Part shown: in pieces, positions 34,518 through 43,205 of the stretch | Numbering within the stretch: the first letter of the stretch is position 1 | Layout: the number at the start of each line of letters is the position of its first letter | Assembly: GCF_032595355.1 (NCBI RefSeq) | Contig: NZ_JASMWN010000011.1 | Coordinates: forward strand, 1 to 64,000 | Direction of reading: 5' to 3' | Length of the DNA stretch: 64,000 nucleotides | Origin: Sedimentitalea todarodis | GTDB taxonomy: Bacteria; Pseudomonadota; Alphaproteobacteria; Rhodobacterales; Rhodobacteraceae | The notes under the pieces: generated by a model | Databases searched by the model: none | Told to the model about the DNA's origin: nothing | Seen by the model: only the letters and a program-made list of their open reading frames with translations | Position numbers and translations under genes: made by a program

Positions 34518-34884
34518 ATGTCTGCATTCACTTTCGTTCTCCTACCGCTGATCGGCGCTGTTGCTGCGTATCTGACCGGCATCCCACAGATCCTCGGTGC
34601 ACATCCCTTTTGGGCGGACAAGGTGGTCTGGGTCGGACTGCTCATAGGCCTTGGCATGGGCCGCAGGCCGGGCACGCCTCCCCCAGTTTGCAACGCTCGG
34701 ACTATCGATCCTTCTCGCCTTTGTCGCTTTCATGCTCGCCCGCGCAGGCAAGGACACTTTTGCCGCCTCTTATGGAGAGGCAATCATCGCGGGCCGATTC
34801 TGGTTCTTCGGATGGATCGCAACCTGTGCTTTCACAGCCGCAGCCCTTGCTACACTGGGCCGTCCGGGCCCGACAGACCATTGA
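34518..34884 (+). pseudogene. frameshifted small membrane protein gene
   Basis: Two frames together read as one four-helix membrane protein of about 122 residues. The first (34518 to about 34650) gives MSAFTFVLLPLIGAVAAY and WVGLLIG. The second (from 34651) gives LAWAAGRARLPQFATLG, SILLAFVAFMLARAGKDT and GRFWFFGWIATCAFTAAAL. Deleting a single T at 34651-34652 would turn GGC CTT GGC into GGC CTG GCA TGG and restore one frame. This may be a real mutation, an assembly or sequencing error, or less likely a programmed shift. No family was recognised. The gene ends 66 bases before the L,D-transpeptidase start. Confidence 0.6.
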
Positions 34885-34949
34885 CCCGACGTTCACAACA
34901 ACCAAGTATGATTCGAAAGTATCCATTGTACCAAGATCAGAGACCCGTC

Positions 34950-35504
34950 ATGTTTACACGCCGCTCTTTCCTCGCCACGACTTCCGCCGCCGCAATCGCC
35001 CCGAGCCTCGCGACTGCACAAAGCCAGGAATTCGATCCCACTCCGCAATTCGTGCGCATCAAGAAGGAATATCTGCCCGGGCAGATGCTCATCCTGCCGC
35101 GCTCCTATTACCTCTATTTCGTGACCGAACCACGAAAGGCGATCCGCTACGGTGTCGGGGTCGGCAAGGCGGGCCTCGAATTCACCGGCACGGCAACAAT
35201 CGACGTCAAGAAGGAATGGCCGACCTGGCGTCCTACGGACGAGATGATCGAACGCAGCCCCCAAACCTATGGCCGCTTCAAGGGCAATGATTATGTGCAA
35301 CCCGGCGGGCCGGACAACCCTTTGGGCGCGCGCGCGCTCTACCTGTTCCAGAACGGCGTCGATACCTATTTCCGCATCCACGGCACCACCCAGCCCGAGA
35401 CCATCGGCCACTCTGCATCAAACGGCTGTATCCGCATGCTGAACGAACATGTGGTTGACCTGTATCAACGGGTTCCGATCGGCACAGTGGTCACCGTGCT
35501 GTGA
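34950..35504 (+). CDS. Tat-exported L,D-transpeptidase (YkuD domain)
   Basis: A 184-residue periplasmic enzyme forming 3-3 cross-links or attaching proteins to peptidoglycan. The leader MFTRRSFLATTSAAAIAPSL has a perfect twin-arginine motif, so it is folded before export. The YkuD domain begins near LPGQMLILPRSYYLYF and shows the active-site sequence with catalytic His and Cys: the RIHGTTQPETIGHSASNGCIRM region (core SNGCIRM). The domain is minimal, without a LysM or binding domain. The ATG at 34950 is chosen because it opens the signal peptide. Confidence 0.92.
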   Translation: MFTRRSFLATTSAAAIAPSLATAQSQEFDPTPQFVRIKKEYLPGQMLILPRSYYLYFVTEPRKAIRYGVGVGKAGLEFTGTATIDVKKEWPTWRPTDEMIERSPQTYGRFKGNDYVQPGGPDNPLGARALYLFQNGVDTYFRIHGTTQPETIGHSASNGCIRMLNEHVVDLYQRVPIGTVVTVL

Positions 35505-35543
35505 TCCAGATGCTGTCGGAGCTGATCCTGCCCGGTTGACCCG

Positions 35544-36074
35544 GTGCTCGTCGCATTCGCCCTGATGGCCCTGACGCTGCTGCTGGCCCAACCCGCCGTG
35601 ACGCTGCCGCCGGACGAGGATGTTGCCGCGGCAAAGGACTGGCTCGTCCGTGTCCAGCGGCTGTCCTTCGCGACAGATCGTGAATATTGCGGATACCTTG
35701 GGCACACTGCAGATGGAGCGATACTGGTGACCGAAATGGTACGCGGGGGGCACGATGGATGTACGCCCGCCATGCCCGACAGCCAGGTATCGTTGATCGC
35801 GTCGTTGCACAGTCATGGGGCCTATGACCCCGATGTACCTGCCGAGTTTCCGACCAGCCGCGACATGGAGAGCGACGCGCGCGAAGGGGTCAACGGCTAT
35901 ATCTCGACCCCCGGCGGCCGCCTCTGGTACATCGACAGCACCGCCATGATCGCAGTGCAGGTTTGTGGGCTCGGTTGTCTGCCGCAGGATCCCGCCTTTC
36001 ACCCTGGTGATGATGGGGCGATCCGATCCAGGTACACGCATGATGGTCTGCGGATGCTGGAAATTCCTGACTGA
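35544..36074 (+). CDS. secreted DUF4329-like protein
   Basis: A 176-residue protein beginning at GTG with a hydrophobic leader (LVAFALMALTLLLAQPAVTL), so probably periplasmic or membrane-tethered. The mature part matches my memory of DUF4329: a SLHSHGAYDPDVPAEFPTSRD segment followed by GVNGYISTPGGRLWYID. The H-x-H and following Ser and Asp recall the zinc motif of JAB/MPN-fold proteins, but spacing is not canonical, so metallopeptidase activity is only a suggestion. Five cysteines may form disulfides. It follows the L,D-transpeptidase by 39 bp on the same strand. Confidence 0.65.
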   Translation: MLVAFALMALTLLLAQPAVTLPPDEDVAAAKDWLVRVQRLSFATDREYCGYLGHTADGAILVTEMVRGGHDGCTPAMPDSQVSLIASLHSHGAYDPDVPAEFPTSRDMESDAREGVNGYISTPGGRLWYIDSTAMIAVQVCGLGCLPQDPAFHPGDDGAIRSRYTHDGLRMLEIPD

Positions 36075-36076
36075 TC

Positions 36077-36694
36077 TCAAGGCGCCTCCCAGTTCACGTC
36101 CGTCGCTGGCTCGACCGTCAGCCGACCATCGGGCCAAGGGCGCATCAACCGGCTCAAGTCCGCCTCCGGTGCGCGCAGCCATGCTGATACCTGCTCGGGC
36201 TCAAGGATCACAGCCATGCGGTGGTGCACGTCCCGCACGTCACCGGATGGCGCGCAGGTGACCGTCGCGAGTTGGTGCAGCCGCTGTCCGTTGGGTGCCT
36301 CCCAAACATCCGTGATGGCCGCGAAACAGAGCAAACCACCCTCCATAGGCGTGATCCGCCACGCGGTCTTGCGACGTTTCTCTCCGGTCCACTCATACCA
36401 GCCATTGACCGGCAGAACCGCCCGCCCGACGCCGGCAAACGCCGATTTGTCAAACACGGTTTCCGCGCGCGCATTGACGATGGTTTCCATCACGGGCCGC
36501 CCCCGCGCATTGACCCGTCCAACCGGGATCATTCCCCATCGCATCCGGGTCAGACCGGCATCCGTCAAGGCCACGACGTCTTGACCCGGCGCAATGTTGT
36601 GTCGGGGTTGCTCGTCGGCGATTGGCGCGGCTGATGCACCAAACGTCGCCGCGATCACCTCGGGCGGATCGGTCAGGAACACCCGGCCCGGCAT
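36077..36694 (-). CDS. SRAP (YedK/HMCES-like) protein lacking catalytic Cys2
   Basis: SRAP proteins shield abasic sites in single-stranded DNA by a covalent link through a cysteine at position 2, normally in MCGR. Here the protein starts MPGRVFLTDPPE, with proline at that position. The remaining active-site residues are present: Asn74 in VNARAE, Glu101 in GWYEW and the histidines in VHHRMAVIL at 157-158. The 205-residue length and fold segments (YNIAPGQ-like RHNIAPGQDV, WGMIPVG, WEAPNG) are otherwise normal. It may be a non-covalent DNA-binding paralogue or use a different chemistry. No alternative start gives MCGR. Confidence 0.88.
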   Translation of the reverse strand: MPGRVFLTDPPEVIAATFGASAAPIADEQPRHNIAPGQDVVALTDAGLTRMRWGMIPVGRVNARGRPVMETIVNARAETVFDKSAFAGVGRAVLPVNGWYEWTGEKRRKTAWRITPMEGGLLCFAAITDVWEAPNGQRLHQLATVTCAPSGDVRDVHHRMAVILEPEQVSAWLRAPEADLSRLMRPWPDGRLTVEPATDVNWEAP

Positions 36695-36697
36695 CGC

Positions 36698-37366
36698 CTA
36701 ATCCGCCATCTCGATACGATTGATCAGGTCCAGAACGCGCGGCCCGATGACCTCGACAATCCGCTGCACGCCGTCCGGGTTGGGATGTATCCCGTCCTCT
36801 TGCATGTATCCGCGCATCTCTGACGGATCAGGCGTTTCTCCCGCAATTCCAGCGAAAAAGCTCTCCTCGTAGAGCGCATCATATTGTTCGGCCAACTCCG
36901 GATAGATGGCATCAAACGTCTCCTTGTATTCGGGGCCATAGTTGCCCGGCGCCTGCATGCCGACCAGCAGGACCTCGACGTTTGCCTCCAAAGCGGCCGC
37001 GAGGATTTTGGCCAGATTGCTCCGGCTCACGTCCGGATCGATCCCGCGCAGCAGGTCATTGCCCCCCAGAGCAACGATCACGCCATCAACCTCTGGCGTC
37101 AGCGTCCAAGCGACACGCGCCGCGCCGCCTGCCGTGGTATCGCCCGACACACCTGCATTGATCAGGACCACATCCGCGCCGTTATCGGCAAGCCATCCCT
37201 GCAATTGCGGCACGAACCCATCTTGCTGGACCAACCCATAGCCCTGTGTCAGGCTGTCCCCGAGGGCGGCGATGGTCACTTGCTCGGCACTGGCTGAAAA
37301 CCCGCAAACCGAAAATACTATGCCGGCTAAGACCTTGCGCATTTCACCAATCACTCCATATGCCAT
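36698..37366 (-). CDS. tesA: SGNH-type arylesterase/thioesterase I
   Basis: A 222-residue periplasmic hydrolase of the TesA family (lysophospholipase L1/thioesterase I). A signal peptide ends near GFSASA. The four SGNH blocks are visible: GDSLTQGYGL (Ser), INAGVSGDTT (Gly), ALGGNDLLRG (Asn) and DGIHPNPDG (Asp, His). AGGTG lies six bases before the ATG at 37366; an internal ATG at 37342 would give a more typical signal peptide, so the start is open. It is divergent from a YbbA/YbbP pair, the same arrangement as tesA-ybbAP in Escherichia coli, which supports the call. Confidence 0.92.
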   Translation of the reverse strand: MAYGVIGEMRKVLAGIVFSVCGFSASAEQVTIAALGDSLTQGYGLVQQDGFVPQLQGWLADNGADVVLINAGVSGDTTAGGAARVAWTLTPEVDGVIVALGGNDLLRGIDPDVSRSNLAKILAAALEANVEVLLVGMQAPGNYGPEYKETFDAIYPELAEQYDALYEESFFAGIAGETPDPSEMRGYMQEDGIHPNPDGVQRIVEVIGPRVLDLINRIEMAD

Positions 37367-37392
37367 CTTGTACACCTAATGAACCGGGGCCC

Positions 37393-38088
37393 ATGACCGA
37401 GCCAATCCTCTCTCTCAAAGATGCCTCTTTGTCGCTGAATGGCAATGCCGGGCCCGTCGATATCCTGCATTCAATCACTCTGGACGTGATCCGGGGGGAA
37501 ACGCTCGGGCTGATCGGACCATCCGGTTCGGGAAAATCCTCGCTCCTGATGTTGATGGGTGGGTTGGAAAAGGCCAGCTCCGGGTCGATCACGGCACTTG
37601 GCCACGATCTGACCGAGATGGACGAAGATGCATTGGCCCGGTTTCGCCGCGATCACATGGGCGTGGTGTTCCAGTCCTTTCACCTGATCCCGACCATGAC
37701 TGCGCTCGAAAACGTGGCCACACCCCTTGAGCTGGCCGGTGCAAAGGACGCCTTTGACCGGGCCGCCGCCGAACTGGAAACCGTGGGTCTTGCCAGCCGG
37801 GCCGATCACTATCCGGCCCAGATGTCCGGCGGTGAACAGCAACGGGTGGCCCTTGCCCGCGCGTCTGTACCCCGCCCACATATCCTCTTGGCGGACGAAC
37901 CCACCGGCAACCTGGACGAGGCCAACGGTGCCGCGATCATGAACCTCTTGTTCGGTCTGCGCGACCGTCACGGCGCGACGCTGATCCTCGTGACCCACTC
38001 CGGCGAACTCGCCGCACGCTGTGACCGTGTGATCCGCCTGCGCGACGGATGTATCACCCCGCAGACCGACCGGAAGGCGGCCGAATGA
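37393..38088 (+). CDS. ybbA: LolD-like ABC transporter ATPase (YbbA type)
   Basis: A 231-residue ATPase of the MacB/LolD class. Walker A is GPSGSGKSS, Q-loop VVFQSFHLIPTMTALENV, signature MSGGEQQRVALARA, Walker B ILLADEPTGNLD and H-loop LVTHSGELAARC. It overlaps the following permease gene by four bases. In this class the ATPase drives a mechanotransmission permease rather than transport through a channel. The partner here is the YbbP-like protein. Placement opposite tesA matches the E. coli order and separates it from lolCDE. Confidence 0.92.
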   Translation: MTEPILSLKDASLSLNGNAGPVDILHSITLDVIRGETLGLIGPSGSGKSSLLMLMGGLEKASSGSITALGHDLTEMDEDALARFRRDHMGVVFQSFHLIPTMTALENVATPLELAGAKDAFDRAAAELETVGLASRADHYPAQMSGGEQQRVALARASVPRPHILLADEPTGNLDEANGAAIMNLLFGLRDRHGATLILVTHSGELAARCDRVIRLRDGCITPQTDRKAAE

Positions 38089-40613
38089 GCCTGCGTCTCG
38101 CCGCGCGCTTTGCCCGGCGTGAGTTGCGCGGCGGGCTACAAGGGTTCCGCATCTTCCTCGCCTGTCTGACGCTGGGGGTCGCCGCGATTGCCGCCATCGG
38201 CACGATCCGTGCCTCGATCGAGGCGGGGCTGACCCGCGAAGGTGCTGCGCTGCTGGGTGGTGACGCCCAGATGCGATTCACCTATCGGTTTGCCTCCGAA
38301 GACGAACGCCTCTGGATGCGCGACACAGCCACCGAGATTTCCGAGATTGTCGATTTCCGATCCATGGCCGTCGTATCACGCGACGGCGAGACCGAACGCG
38401 GCCTGACACAGGTCAAGGCGGTCGATGACGCCTATCCCCTGATCGGCACTGCACGCCTGGCACCCGACATGCCGCTGGATCAGGCGCTGGCCGGGCGCGA
38501 TGGGTTGCCCGGTGCCGTGATGGACCGGGTGTTGATGGACCGGCTCGGGCTTGTCGCCGACGATACCTTCCGCCTGGGAACACAGGACTTCGTGTTGATG
38601 GCCACGCTGGTGCATGAACCCGATGGCGCATCCGAAGGGTTCGGTCTTGGGCCCAGAACGCTGGTTGCCACCGGTGCCTTGGCAGAGTCTGGCCTTTTGG
38701 CCCCCGGCTCTCTTTTCTCGACCAAGTACCGTCTCGCCCTCCCCCCTGACAGCGATCTCGACAGACTCGCCACCGAGGCCCGCGCCCGCTTCGAGAACTC
38801 GGGGCTGCGATGGTCCGATGCCCGCAACGGCGCGCCGGGAGTCGCCGAATTCGTAAACCGTCTGGGGTCATTCCTGGTGCTGGTCGGCCTGTCGGGGCTC
38901 GCCGTCGGCGGTGTTGGCGTATCCGCCGCTGTCCGGGCCTATCTCGCCAGCAAGACCAGCGTCATTGCAACACTGCGCACCCTTGGCGCAGACCGGGCGA
39001 CGATCTTTCAGACCTATTTCTTGCAAGTCGGCCTGTTGTCTCTGGTCGGCATCATCTTTGGTCTGAGCCTCGGTGCTCTGGTGCCGATCCTTGTCGCGCC
39101 ATTGATCGAGGCGCAATTGCCGATTCCGGCCGCCTTTGCCATCTACCCCGCGCCACTGGCCGAGGCCGGGCTTTACGGGCTGCTGACCGCACTGATCTTC
39201 ACCCTCTGGCCCTTGGCGCGCACCGAAGAGGTCCGCGCCGCGACCCTGTTCCGCGATGCGTTGGGTGGTGCACGATTGCTGCCACCGGTACGCTACCTCG
39301 TGGCACTCTGCGTTGGCCTTGCCACATTGATTGGCCTCGCAGCCTGGTTCAGCGGAACCGCGCGCCTGACGCTATGGACCACCGGCGGGCTTGCCTTTGC
39401 GCTGGCCCTGCTGGCGATCTCCGCCATCCTAATCCGCGCCCTCGCACGGCGCAGCGGCACCATCGCGCGGGGCCGCCCGGCGCTGCGGTGGGCCCTGACC
39501 GCGATCTCCGGCCCCGGCGAAGGCGCGACCTCGGTTGTTCTGTCGCTCGGCCTGGGCCTGTCGGTCCTTGCCGCAGTCGGGCAGATCGATGGCAACCTGC
39601 GCAACGCCATATCCGGCAACCTGCCGGACATTGCCCCGTCCTATTTCTTCGTGGATATCCAACAGGATCAGATTGATGGGTTCACCGAACGGCTGGCCAC
39701 AGATCCCGCCGTAAGCCGCGTGGAAACCGCCCCGATGCTGCGCGGTGTCGTGACCCGCATCAACGGGCGGCCTGCGCAAGAGGTCGCAGGCGGGCACTGG
39801 GTTGTCGAAGGGGACCGGGGTCTGACCTATGCAGCCGAGATGCCCGAGACGACACGCCTCATCGCCGGGGAATGGTGGCCGCCCGACTATGACGGCCCGC
39901 CCCTGATCAGCTTTGCCGCCGAAGAAGCCGCCGAACTGGGCCTGAACCTGGGTGATACGCTCACCGTCAACATTCTGGGCCGCGACATCACCGCCACCAT
40001 CACCAGTTTTCGCGAGGTCGATTTTTCGACCGGCGGGCTGGGCTTTGTCATGTCGATGAGTCCCTCTGCCCTGGCTGGCGCACCGCACAGTTTCATCGCA
40101 ACCGTTTACGCCGAAGAAGACGCAGAAACGCAGATTCTCCGCGACCTTGCCAACGCTTACCCAAACATCACCGCGATTCGGGTGCGCGACGCCATCGACC
40201 GCGCATCCGAGGTGTTGGCGGGCTTGGCTGCGGCCACATCTTACGGCGCGGCGGCGACTCTGCTGACCGGTTTCCTCGTCTTGATCGGTGCCGCCGCCGC
40301 CGGCGAACAGGCCCGCACCTACGAAGCCGCAGTGCTGAAAACACTCGGTGCAGCGCGGACACGCATCCTTGCCAGCTTTGCGTTGCGCGCCGCCATGCTG
40401 GGTGCCGCCGCAGGCGCCGTCGCGCTGGCAGCCGGCATCGCCGGCGGATGGGCGGTCAGCCATTTTATCATGGACACAGGGTTCAGCGTGATCTGGCCAT
40501 CGGCACTTGGGATCGTAGGCGGCGGTATTCTGGCGACACTGTTGGCAGGTCTCGGTTTTGCCTGGCGCCCGTTGGCCACCCGCCCGGCTCAGGTCCTGCG
40601 CGGGCGGGAATGA
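38085..40613 (+). CDS. ybbP: FtsX-like ABC permease (YbbP type)
   Basis: An 842-residue permease with two FtsX-like modules in one chain. An N-terminal membrane segment (FRIFLACLTLGVAAIAAIGT) is followed by a periplasmic domain, then several segments (LVLVGLSGLAVGGVGVSAAV, VGLLSLVGIIFGLSLGALVP, ALIFTLWPLA), a second block beginning ISGPGEGATSVVLSLGLGLSVLA with its own periplasmic domain (QDQIDGFTERLATDPAVSRVE), and final segments up to LATRPAQVLRGRE. It is coupled to ybbA by ATGA. Function in vivo is unclear; family members move lipids or lipid-linked molecules at the inner membrane. The stop abuts that of the convergent Rrf2 gene. Confidence 0.92.
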   Translation: MSLRLAARFARRELRGGLQGFRIFLACLTLGVAAIAAIGTIRASIEAGLTREGAALLGGDAQMRFTYRFASEDERLWMRDTATEISEIVDFRSMAVVSRDGETERGLTQVKAVDDAYPLIGTARLAPDMPLDQALAGRDGLPGAVMDRVLMDRLGLVADDTFRLGTQDFVLMATLVHEPDGASEGFGLGPRTLVATGALAESGLLAPGSLFSTKYRLALPPDSDLDRLATEARARFENSGLRWSDARNGAPGVAEFVNRLGSFLVLVGLSGLAVGGVGVSAAVRAYLASKTSVIATLRTLGADRATIFQTYFLQVGLLSLVGIIFGLSLGALVPILVAPLIEAQLPIPAAFAIYPAPLAEAGLYGLLTALIFTLWPLARTEEVRAATLFRDALGGARLLPPVRYLVALCVGLATLIGLAAWFSGTARLTLWTTGGLAFALALLAISAILIRALARRSGTIARGRPALRWALTAISGPGEGATSVVLSLGLGLSVLAAVGQIDGNLRNAISGNLPDIAPSYFFVDIQQDQIDGFTERLATDPAVSRVETAPMLRGVVTRINGRPAQEVAGGHWVVEGDRGLTYAAEMPETTRLIAGEWWPPDYDGPPLISFAAEEAAELGLNLGDTLTVNILGRDITATITSFREVDFSTGGLGFVMSMSPSALAGAPHSFIATVYAEEDAETQILRDLANAYPNITAIRVRDAIDRASEVLAGLAAATSYGAAATLLTGFLVLIGAAAAGEQARTYEAAVLKTLGAARTRILASFALRAAMLGAAAGAVALAAGIAGGWAVSHFIMDTGFSVIWPSALGIVGGGILATLLAGLGFAWRPLATRPAQVLRGRE

Positions 40614-41066
40614 TCAGCGTGAACAGGCGATCGGCTGCAGCATTCTCAGCAGATCGGTATTGTCGCACACCAATGCATCCAGAGTGATCTCGTCAAGGCT
40701 CGAATAAAACCCCGAGACCGCATCGGTCAGCGCCAACCGAAGCCGACAGGACGACACCAACGGACAGCTGTTATCCGCATCCGCAAAGCACTCCGTGGCC
40801 GGAGGTTCGCCCTCGACGTCGCGAAACACGTCGCCAATCCGGATCGTGTCGGCCCCACGCGCAAGCCTCATCCCGCCATTGCGTCCGCGATGCGTGTCCA
40901 GATACCCAAGCTGACTCAGCTGGTTGATCACCTGTGCCAGGTGGTTTTCCGACACGTTGCAACACTCCGCGATCTCGGTCTTGGTGACCAGACGCGCCTG
41001 ATTGGCCGCACAATACATCAACAGCCGCGCCGCGATGTTGGTTCTCTTGGTAATCCTCACGGACAT
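40614..41066 (-). CDS. Rrf2-family Fe-S transcriptional regulator, NsrR/RirA-like
   Basis: A 150-residue winged-helix regulator. The N-terminal ITKRTNIAARLLMYCAAN and the recognition region SENHLAQVINQLSQLGYLDT, then GRNGGMRLARGADTIRIGDV, resemble NsrR (nitric-oxide sensing). Three cluster ligands are present at Cys93, Cys101 and Cys107 (C-x7-C-x5-C), a spacing I associate with RirA, the iron regulator. Two extra cysteines occur in the HTH (ECC) and near the end. Which signal it senses cannot be settled here. It is divergent from the ChaC-like gene with 88 bp between, where its own operator may lie. Confidence 0.88.
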   Translation of the reverse strand: MSVRITKRTNIAARLLMYCAANQARLVTKTEIAECCNVSENHLAQVINQLSQLGYLDTHRGRNGGMRLARGADTIRIGDVFRDVEGEPPATECFADADNSCPLVSSCRLRLALTDAVSGFYSSLDEITLDALVCDNTDLLRMLQPIACSR

Positions 41067-41154
41067 GCCCCCCGCATACTTCGGATTGCAACTTGTCGCA
41101 CATCGCGCGAAAAAGTGGTTTGATACACATCAATTGTGGCGAAGCAAAAACCGG

Positions 41155-41733
41155 ATGATCGCGGAACCCTACTTTTTCGGATATGGCAGCCTCGTGAACC
41201 GGGCGACGCATGATTTCGCCGATCCGCACCCGGCCCGCCTGCGGGGCTGGTGCCGCGCCTGGCGGCACACCGATCTGCGCCCCGTCGCGTTCCTGACCGC
41301 CGTTCCCGCGCCGGGCGTGGAAATTGACGGGATGATTGCCCATGTGCCGGGCGGCGACTGGGAGGCATTGGACCAACGGGAATGGGCCTATGACCGGGTG
41401 CCGGCCACCCGATCGGTTTCTCACCCTGTGAGCACGCCAGTTGATATCGCCGTCTACGCCGTTCCCGAATCCCGGCACACCACGCCGACAGACGGCTATC
41501 CGATCCTGCTCAGCTATCTCGACGTGGTGATCCAGGGCTATCTGCGCGAGTTCGGCGAAAGCGGCGCGGATCGCTTCTTTGCCACGACAAAAGGCTGGGA
41601 CTCTCCAATCCTCGACGACCGCAGCGCCCCACGCTATCCACGCCACCAGCAGCTGACGGCGGATCAGACCGCCTATGTCGACGACCGCCTTGCCGCACTG
41701 CCCGTCCGGATTGTCACCGCGCCGGTAACCTGA
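41155..41733 (+). CDS. gamma-glutamylcyclotransferase-like (ChaC/GGCT fold) protein
   Basis: A 192-residue cytoplasmic protein of the gamma-glutamylcyclotransferase fold. The family's glycine-rich substrate loop is at the N-terminus (FFGYGSLVNR), followed by RLRGWCRAWRHTDLRPVAFLTAVPAPG and the acidic region LDQREWAYDRVPA that should supply the catalytic Glu. ChaC-type enzymes split glutathione or gamma-glutamyl peptides to 5-oxoproline. The C-terminal part is longer than in minimal GGCTs. The start at 41155 begins the fold; upstream in-frame codons overlap the divergent regulator's promoter. Confidence 0.75.
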   Translation: MIAEPYFFGYGSLVNRATHDFADPHPARLRGWCRAWRHTDLRPVAFLTAVPAPGVEIDGMIAHVPGGDWEALDQREWAYDRVPATRSVSHPVSTPVDIAVYAVPESRHTTPTDGYPILLSYLDVVIQGYLREFGESGADRFFATTKGWDSPILDDRSAPRYPRHQQLTADQTAYVDDRLAALPVRIVTAPVT

Positions 41734-41745
41734 AACAACCAGCGC

Positions 41746-41777
41746 TTCAGCTTTGTCGAAATACTCCCGCCGGAGGC
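41746..41777 (+). repeat. copy of the TTCATCTTTG...ATACTCC intergenic repeat
   Basis: ttcagctttgtcgaaatact followed by cccgccggaggc, nearly identical in its second half to the copy at 30453-30484. It fills the 75-bp gap between the convergent ChaC-like gene and gltX. Confidence 0.7.
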
Positions 41778-41808
41778 TCCTTCAGAGGCGGCGCTCCCGG
41801 ACGTTTGA

Positions 41809-43134
41809 TCAGGATCGCGCACGCACCTTCTGCATCAGGGGCATCAGCGCCGCCATTTCCGGCCCACGCTCAAGCCCCGTCACGGCCTTACGCAACGGCA
41901 TGAACAGACCCTTGCCCTTGCGTCCCGTCGCCGCCTTCACGGCACCGGTCCAACTGCTCCAGGTCTCGGCATCATAGGGTGTCTCCGGCAAGAGCGACAT
42001 GGCCTGCGCGACAAATTCCCGATCTTCATCCGCGATCAGCGGCTCGGCCCCATCCCGGCACAGGGTCCACCATGCCTCCAGATCGCCCAGCGTGGTGATG
42101 TTGTCACGCGCCATCAACCAGAACGCCTCGGCAAGATCATCTGGCACACCGGCAGCAGAGACCGTGGCGCGCACCTCCGATAATGGCAGACCCTGCAGGT
42201 AATGACCGGTCAGAGGAAAGAGATCCTCGACATCGAACTTGGTCGGAGCACTGCCAAACCGGGAGATATCAAATCCCGCGATCAGCTCGTCCATGTTGCT
42301 GCGCAACTCCACAGGGTCACTTGACCCAAGCCGCGCCAAGAGGCTCAACAGCGCCATCGGCTGCACGCCGCGTTCGCGCAGGTCGCGCAAGGCCAGCGTT
42401 CCCAGCCGCTTGCTCAGCGCTTCGCCCTGCGGTCCGGTCAACAGCGAATGATGGGCAAAACGCGGCGGCTCCGATCCGAGCGCCCGGATGATCTGGATCT
42501 GTGTCGCGGTATTTGTCACGTGATCTGATCCGCGCACCACGTCGCTGACCCCCATCTCGGTATCATCGACCACGGACGCAATCGTATAGAGCACCTGGCC
42601 ATCGCCACGGATCAGTACCGGGTCGCTGACGCTGGCGGCATCAATCGAAATGTCGCCCAGAATGCCATCGGTCCATTCGATCCGTTCCTGATCCAGCTTG
42701 AACCGCCAGACCCCGTTGCCCCGATCTGCCCGCAACGCATCTTTCTCGGCGTCACTCAATTTCAGAGCCGCGCGATCATAAACCGGGGGCTTGCCCATAT
42801 TCAGCTGCTTCTTGCGCTTCAGGTCCAACTCGGTCGGAGTCTCGAAGGCCTCGTAAAACCGGCCCATCTCGCGCAACCGGTCCGCTGCCTCCGCATAGCG
42901 GTCCAGCCGTTCGGATTGCCGCTCGACCCGATCCCAATGCAGGCCCAGCCAGTCGAGGTCTTCCTTGATCGCGTCCACATAGGCTTCCTTGGAACGCTCC
43001 GGGTCCGTATCGTCGATGCGCAGAATGAAGGTTCCGCCCGACTTGCGCGCGATCATATAATTCATCAGCGCCGTGCGCAGGTTGCCGACATGGATGTAGC
43101 CGGTGGGTGATGGGGCAAAACGGGTGGTTGTCAT
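41809..43134 (-). CDS. gltX: glutamyl-tRNA synthetase
   Basis: A class I synthetase of 441 residues charging tRNA-Glu, and possibly tRNA-Gln in organisms that use the amidotransferase route. The N-terminal RFAPSPTGYIHVGNLRTAL carries the HIGH motif as HVGN. RIDDTDPERS binds the substrate, and the KMSKS motif appears as ALSKRLG. The C-terminal helical anticodon-binding domain is shorter than in the 470-residue enzymes. Many alphaproteobacteria have two paralogues, and this shorter one could be either. A GGAG-type site precedes the ATG. It stands alone between convergent and small unrelated genes. Confidence 0.95.
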   Translation of the reverse strand: MTTTRFAPSPTGYIHVGNLRTALMNYMIARKSGGTFILRIDDTDPERSKEAYVDAIKEDLDWLGLHWDRVERQSERLDRYAEAADRLREMGRFYEAFETPTELDLKRKKQLNMGKPPVYDRAALKLSDAEKDALRADRGNGVWRFKLDQERIEWTDGILGDISIDAASVSDPVLIRGDGQVLYTIASVVDDTEMGVSDVVRGSDHVTNTATQIQIIRALGSEPPRFAHHSLLTGPQGEALSKRLGTLALRDLRERGVQPMALLSLLARLGSSDPVELRSNMDELIAGFDISRFGSAPTKFDVEDLFPLTGHYLQGLPLSEVRATVSAAGVPDDLAEAFWLMARDNITTLGDLEAWWTLCRDGAEPLIADEDREFVAQAMSLLPETPYDAETWSSWTGAVKAATGRKGKGLFMPLRKAVTGLERGPEMAALMPLMQKVRARS

Positions 43135-43205
43135 GGGCGTCTCCTGTTCGGCGATCAGTTGTCACAGGCATGGGCCATTGTCCAGCCAGAGCGCCCACCG
43201 CCAGC

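Noticed and set aside
37393..40613. LolCDE lipoprotein exporter
   Set aside because: The permease is one 842-residue double-module chain, not separate LolC and LolE, and the divergent tesA neighbour matches the YbbA-YbbP locus.
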